This document shows, piece after piece, positions 31,032 to 34,791 of a stretch of DNA of 34,791 nt. The DNA lies in contig JAFVAM010000085.1 in assembly GCA_017480525.1 (NCBI GenBank), positions 1-34,791 of the forward strand, written 5' to 3'. The notes under the pieces are model-generated. The model was not told where the DNA came from. It did not search any database and saw nothing but the letters and a program-made list of their open reading frames with translations. Every line of letters begins with the position of its first letter. Positions within the stretch are counted from its first letter, which is position 1. This DNA comes from Bacteroidales bacterium. GTDB taxonomy: Bacteria > Bacteroidota > Bacteroidia > Bacteroidales > P3. A program made the translations under genes and the position numbers.

Positions 31032-31565
31032 ATGAAGAAATATTTGACAATCACGATAGTGACAGCATTTCTCGCCGCCTGTTCAGCCGATGTCACCACA
31101 AGGGAGTTCCGCTCTGTGGACAATACCGTGGTGGCCCAATGCCAATACAAGGGTACCGACAGTCTCAACGCACAATGGCAAATCACCGACGGCAACGGCA
31201 ACCCCATCGTTGCAGGATGTGACTCGCTGCGCGTCGTGGAAATCGGCGAGGACGGCCATCCCGCCACCGTCTGTTTCTTCGTCGGCGACAAAGAGGAATG
31301 GCGCCAGTACTTCTCCGGCATGCAGCTGCGCAGCCAAGGGACCACCCTCGCCGGTCTCCGCACCGGACACTGGATTTTCTATTTCCCCAATGGCTCCAAG
31401 CAGGCGGAGAGCGACTTCGTGGACGGCAAGGAGGAAGGTCCATACAAGGTCTACCGCGAGAACGGCATCCCCTACTACATCGGCCAATACCACGAGGGGC
31501 AGCGCACAGGCAGATGGGAATTCTACGCCGCCGATGGATCGCTGGCACAGACTCAAGAATACTGA
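31032..31565 (+). CDS. Lipoprotein with MORN-like (YwqK-type) repeats
   Basis: This 177-residue protein has lipobox FLAAC (Cys17) in MKKYLTITIVTAFLAACSADV. The C-terminal half carries MORN-like repeats: TGHWIFYFPNGSKQAESDFVDGKEEGPYKVYRENGIPYYIGQYHEGQRTGRWEFYAADGSLAQTQEY. Each unit has the G-x-W-x-x-Y-x-x-D/N-G pattern of the YwqK family, which databases label as antitoxin. Here the protein is an envelope lipoprotein and no toxin gene is adjacent, so an antitoxin role is not supported. The N-terminal half is a novel beta-rich region. The gene is 75 bp upstream of the CCA enzyme gene and could share its transcript. Confidence 0.85.
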   Translation: MKKYLTITIVTAFLAACSADVTTREFRSVDNTVVAQCQYKGTDSLNAQWQITDGNGNPIVAGCDSLRVVEIGEDGHPATVCFFVGDKEEWRQYFSGMQLRSQGTTLAGLRTGHWIFYFPNGSKQAESDFVDGKEEGPYKVYRENGIPYYIGQYHEGQRTGRWEFYAADGSLAQTQEY

Positions 31566-31640
31566 ATGGGCTGTTGACTTCATGATTCTCATTATCTGAA
31601 TGGCGAAGTCGCGATTCCCGACCACAAAAGAAACTCGACG

Positions 31641-33164
31641 ATGATTGACCTCGGACTGGAACTCTACCGCACAATCGGCCAGTGTGCCGACCACCTCGGC
31701 ATCGACGCCTACGCCGTGGGCGGCGTGGTGCGCGACTTCTTCCTCGGACGCCCCTGCACGGACATCGACGTGGTGTGCGTCAGACGCGAACAGCCTTCCG
31801 ACGAGCCTCCCGTACAAGCGCCCGGAGACACGACACCCAATGAGCCTTCCACCCACCACCCTTCCCCCACCATCGGCATTGAGCTGGCAAAAACCGTCGC
31901 CGAAGCCCTCGGAGGCAGCAAGGTGTCAGTATTCAAGAACTTCGGCACCGCCAGTTGCAGATACACACCCCGCCACGGAAAGGAGACACGCGAATACGAA
32001 TTGGAGTTCGTCGGCGCGCGCCGTGAGAGCTACAGCCGCGACAGCCGAAAACCCATCGTCGAGGACGGCACCCTCCAGGACGACCAGAACCGCCGCGACT
32101 TCACTGTCAACGCCCTCGCCGTCTGCCTCAACGCCGCACGCTACGGCGAACTGATGGACCCCTTCGGCGGCATCAAGGACCTCGACGAAGGCATCCTGCG
32201 TACACCCCTCGACCCCGACATCACCTTCAGCGACGACCCACTGCGCATGATGCGCGCCGTGCGCTTCGCCTCCCAGCTGGGATTCCGCATCGCCGACGAC
32301 ACCCTCGAAGCCATCGCCCGCAACGCCAAACGCATCGAGATTGTCAGCGCCGAGCGCATCGCCGTCGAACTCAACAAAATCATGGCCTCCCCCGCCCCTT
32401 CGCTGGGACTCAAGCTCATGCAGAAGTGCGGCCTCATGCAGATTGTCATGCCCGAAATCTCCGCCCTCGCCGGCGTGGAGACCGTCGACGGCCGTGGCCA
32501 CAAGGACATCTTCTTCCACACCATGCAGGTGCTGGACAACGTCGTGAAAGGAAGCCCCTCCTCACTGTGGCTCCGCTGGGCAGCCCTGCTGCACGACGTG
32601 GGCAAACCCGGCGTCAAACGCTACGACCCCAAGCAGGGCTGGACTTTCCACGGCCACGAGGCCCGTGGCGCCCACATGGTCAAGCGTCTCTTCAAGCGCC
32701 TGCGCCTGCCGCTGGGTGCCGAGGAACGCTACGTGGAAAAACTCGTCATGCTCCACATGCGCCCCATCGTGCTGGCCGAGGACGTCGTCACCGACAGTGC
32801 TGTGCGCCGCCTCCTTTTCGAAGCCGGCGACGACATCGACGACCTCATGCTCCTCTGCAACGCCGACATCACTACACGCAACGAGGAGAAACAGCGCAAA
32901 CACCGCCGTAACTTCGAACTCGTCAAGCAGAAACTTATTGAACTCGAGGAACGCGACCGCATACGCAACTTCCAACCTCCTGTCTCCGGCGACGACATCA
33001 TGAAGACCTTCGGAATCGGCCCCTGCCACGAGATAGGCATCATCAAAGACGCCATCAAGGACGCCATCCTCGACGGCCAAATCCCCAACGACCGCGACGC
33101 CGCCTGGCAAATGATGCTCCGACTCGCCCTGGACCTCGGCCTGAAGCCTGTGGCAGTACAATAA
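31641..33164 (+). CDS. CCA-adding/tRNA nucleotidyltransferase with HD domain
   Basis: This 507-residue class II nucleotidyltransferase has the palm motif GGVVRDFFLGRPCTDIDVV with metal-binding Asp41 and Asp43. It continues with NRRDFTVNALAV and PFGGIKDLDEGILRTP (neck and nucleotide specificity), DPLRMMRAVRFASQLGF, and a C-terminal HD domain (FHTMQVLDNVV, LLHDVGKPGVK, FHGHEARGA). It adds or repairs the 3' CCA end of tRNAs. Residues 48-77 form a Pro/Glu/Thr-rich low-complexity insert right after the catalytic strand, before IGIELAKTVAEALGG; family members as I know them have a short loop here. ATG 31641 fits the family start. Confidence 0.94.
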   Translation: MIDLGLELYRTIGQCADHLGIDAYAVGGVVRDFFLGRPCTDIDVVCVRREQPSDEPPVQAPGDTTPNEPSTHHPSPTIGIELAKTVAEALGGSKVSVFKNFGTASCRYTPRHGKETREYELEFVGARRESYSRDSRKPIVEDGTLQDDQNRRDFTVNALAVCLNAARYGELMDPFGGIKDLDEGILRTPLDPDITFSDDPLRMMRAVRFASQLGFRIADDTLEAIARNAKRIEIVSAERIAVELNKIMASPAPSLGLKLMQKCGLMQIVMPEISALAGVETVDGRGHKDIFFHTMQVLDNVVKGSPSSLWLRWAALLHDVGKPGVKRYDPKQGWTFHGHEARGAHMVKRLFKRLRLPLGAEERYVEKLVMLHMRPIVLAEDVVTDSAVRRLLFEAGDDIDDLMLLCNADITTRNEEKQRKHRRNFELVKQKLIELEERDRIRNFQPPVSGDDIMKTFGIGPCHEIGIIKDAIKDAILDGQIPNDRDAAWQMMLRLALDLGLKPVAVQ

Positions 33165-33231
33165 TATTTACTCAATCAAGCTGCAAAAAAATGCAACTTT
33201 TTGTGAAACGGAAGGGATGGGTAAAAAAACT

Positions 33232-33263
33232 TTTGGCCATGTGGTATTTATTTCGTATCTTTG
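33232..33263 (+). promoter_or_regulatory. Promoter of the crotonase-dehydrogenase operon (TTTG-N20-TATCTTTG)
   Basis: TTTG at 33232-33235 and TATCTTTG at 33256-33263 with 20 nt between them, the best match to the Bacteroidota consensus in the window. ATG 33308 lies 44 nt downstream. Confidence 0.85.
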
Positions 33264-33307
33264 CCGTCTCAAACGGTGAATATTGAACGAACAAAACGAA
33301 ATATATC

Positions 33308-34084
33308 ATGTACGAACACTTGAAAATAGAAGAGCGCGGCATGGTGGCCATCATGACCATCTCGGCGCCCAAGAGTCTCAACGCGCTGAACAGCGCCATT
33401 CTGGGCGAGATTGACGACTATCTGGAGGAATTCGACACCACCAAGTTCCGCTGCCTCATCGTCACCGGCGACGGCGAAAAAAGTTTCGTAGCCGGAGCTG
33501 ACATCAGCGAGATGGCCACCCTCGGACCCGAGCAGGGCAAGACCTTCGGCCGCCGCGGCGCCGCCGTCTTCCGCAAACTGGAGACCCTCCCCTGCCCCGT
33601 CATCGCAGCCGTCAACGGCTTCGCCCTTGGCGGTGGCTGTGAACTGGCCATGGCCTGCGACATACGCATCTGCTCCGACAACGCCCGCTTCGGCCAGCCC
33701 GAAGTCGGCCTCGGCATCATCCCCGGCTTCAGCGGCACCGTGCGCCTCGCCCGCCTCGTGGGCATGGGCATGGCCAAACAACTCATCTACACCGGCAAGC
33801 CCGTCAAGGCCGACGAAGCCTTGCGCATAGGCCTCGTCAACGCCGTCGTGCCACAGTCCGAGTTGATGGACAAGACCATGGAGCTCGCCGACCAAATCTG
33901 CGCCAACGCCCCATTGGCCGTCAGCGCAGCCAAGCTCTGCATCAACACCGAGTGGGACATGGACGCCGAGGAGGCCATCGCCTTCGAGAGCCAGGCCTTC
34001 GGCATGTGTTTCAGCACCGAGGACCAGAAGGCCGGCATGAAAGCCTTCCTCGAGAAAGGCAAATGCCAATTCCAGGGAAAATAA
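33308..34084 (+). CDS. Enoyl-CoA hydratase / short-chain crotonase
   Basis: This 258-residue crotonase has oxyanion-hole residues in FVAGADISEM (Ala62-Gly63 region) and GFALGGGCELAMACDIR. Catalytic Glu112 and Glu132 lie in GGGCELA and GQPEVGLGIIPGFSGTVRLARLVG. Having both glutamates indicates hydratase rather than isomerase activity. It would hydrate crotonyl-CoA to (S)-3-hydroxybutyryl-CoA or the reverse. The next gene is a 3-hydroxyacyl-CoA dehydrogenase, so the pair fits butyrate formation or use. The symbol crt is likely but not certain, since thiolase and butyryl-CoA dehydrogenase are outside the window. Confidence 0.93.
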   Translation: MYEHLKIEERGMVAIMTISAPKSLNALNSAILGEIDDYLEEFDTTKFRCLIVTGDGEKSFVAGADISEMATLGPEQGKTFGRRGAAVFRKLETLPCPVIAAVNGFALGGGCELAMACDIRICSDNARFGQPEVGLGIIPGFSGTVRLARLVGMGMAKQLIYTGKPVKADEALRIGLVNAVVPQSELMDKTMELADQICANAPLAVSAAKLCINTEWDMDAEEAIAFESQAFGMCFSTEDQKAGMKAFLEKGKCQFQGK

Positions 34085-34114
34085 CACAAGTCTAACAAAT
34101 AAAAACATAGAACA

Positions 34115-34791
34115 ATGAAAATCTGCGTTATTGGAACCGGCACCATGGCCAAAGGCATCGTGAAAGCCTTCGCAGCCCAGATGCCCGTCGTCATGAAGAG
34201 CCGCACCCAGGCCAGCCTCGACAAGGCCATGGCCAGCATCAGCAAGGGCTACGGCAAACTCGTCGAGAAAGGCAAGATGACCCAGGAGGCTGTCGACGCC
34301 CTGCTCGCCAACATCACTACCACCACCGACTACGCCACCTTCGCCGACGCCGACCTCGTCATCGAGGCCGCCGTAGAGGACATGCAACTGAAGAAAGAGG
34401 TCTTCGCCGAACTCGACGGCATCTGCAAGCCGGAGACCGTGTTCGCCACCAACAGCAGCTCGCTCTCCATCACCGAGATTGCCGCCTGCACCAAGCGTCC
34501 CGCCCAGTTCATCGGCATGCACTTCTTCAACCCCGCCGACCGCATGGCCCTCGTCGAGGTCATCCGCGGCCAGCTCACCAGCGACGAAGTCGTCAAATGC
34601 ATCATGGACCTCGCCACCTCCATCGGCAAGCAGCCCGTCGAGGTGAAGGAAGCCCCCGGCTTCGTGGTGAACCGAATCCTCATCCCCATGATCAACGAGG
34701 CAGTGGGCATCCTGGCCGATGGCATTGACTCGGCAGAGGACATAGACAAGTTCATTAAGCTTGGCTCCAACCACCCCATGGGGCCGCTCGC
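34115..34791 (+). CDS. 3-hydroxybutyryl-CoA dehydrogenase, 3' truncated by window
   Basis: 225 complete codons are visible and the frame runs off the window without a stop. MKICVIGTGTMAKGI has the NAD(P)-binding G-x-G-x-x-x-x-G (Gly7, Gly9, Gly14). TDYATFADADLVIEAAVED and VFATNSSSLSITEIA follow, then the catalytic His136 in FIGMHFFNPADRMALVEVI and PGFVVNRILIPMINEAV. This matches Hbd-type dehydrogenases that reduce acetoacetyl-CoA to 3-hydroxybutyryl-CoA. The usual G-A-G-x-M-G pattern reads G-T-G-T-M-A-K-G here. The ATG follows the crotonase stop by 30 bp, so both are co-transcribed. Gene symbol hbd is probable. Confidence 0.93.
   Translation, partial: MKICVIGTGTMAKGIVKAFAAQMPVVMKSRTQASLDKAMASISKGYGKLVEKGKMTQEAVDALLANITTTTDYATFADADLVIEAAVEDMQLKKEVFAELDGICKPETVFATNSSSLSITEIAACTKRPAQFIGMHFFNPADRMALVEVIRGQLTSDEVVKCIMDLATSIGKQPVEVKEAPGFVVNRILIPMINEAVGILADGIDSAEDIDKFIKLGSNHPMGPL

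Noticed and set aside
31032-31565. YwqK-type antitoxin of a toxin-antitoxin pair
   Set aside because: The protein is a lipoprotein with MORN-like repeats and no toxin gene is next to it; the database label does not fit this context.

Overview
The window comes from a G+C-rich member of the Bacteroidales (Bacteroidota). Three things point there. Many genes are preceded by the Bacteroidota -7 promoter box TAnnTTTG (mostly TATCTTTG) instead of a sigma70-type -10. There are no consistent Shine-Dalgarno sequences. The gene content is typical of the order: DUF4254 plus GT9, DUF4105, a fimbrillin-like lipoprotein with a small companion peptide, DUF4956 plus VTC, a DUF1015 protein, and lipoproteins with acidic residues after the lipobox cysteine. 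Genus cannot be fixed from this sequence alone. No rRNA, tRNA, transposase, integrase or CRISPR array is visible; this is mostly a chromosomal housekeeping and envelope region.

Layout. 1-480 is the 3' end of a patatin-like phospholipase with an outer-membrane barrel. 781-2375 (+) is DUF4254 plus a GT9 heptosyltransferase-like enzyme. 2353-8286 (-) carries DUF4105, MscS, a decayed fragment, DUF454 (YbaN), a DUF1015 protein, a frameshifted small exported protein and gcvT. 8449-10422 (-) is a fimbrillin-like lipoprotein, out of frame at a C8 tract, followed by a 60-residue peptide. 10679-18651 (-) is hflX, GT4, parC-like topoisomerase subunit A, signal peptidase I and a second GT4. 18700-20740 (+) is a META-domain lipoprotein, a NUDIX hydrolase and dprA, converging on a SpoU-type RNA methyltransferase. 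21717-23782 (+) is a compact peroxide-response operon: glutathione peroxidase, an OhrR-type regulator and a radical SAM enzyme. 23916-27199 holds small envelope genes, a UDG-like protein and an SDR. 27343-30875 (+) is DUF1846, a secreted YD-like protein, a VTC-domain protein and DUF4956. 31032 to the end is a MORN-like lipoprotein, a CCA-adding enzyme and crotonase followed by a 3-hydroxyacyl-CoA dehydrogenase that runs off the window.

Most genes are packed with ATGA or GTGA start/stop overlaps or short tail overlaps, so many are probably translationally coupled. The leads most worth following are: the C8 tract that puts the fimbrillin-like gene out of frame (phase variation or a homopolymer error); an 8-cysteine insert in the DUF1015 protein; the gpx-ohrR-radical SAM operon with an inverted repeat upstream of its promoter; a palindrome overlapping the -33 element of the UDG-like gene; and a large hairpin with tandem 22-bp repeats at 26202-26283. 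None of these amounts to a proven new system. They are testable observations.
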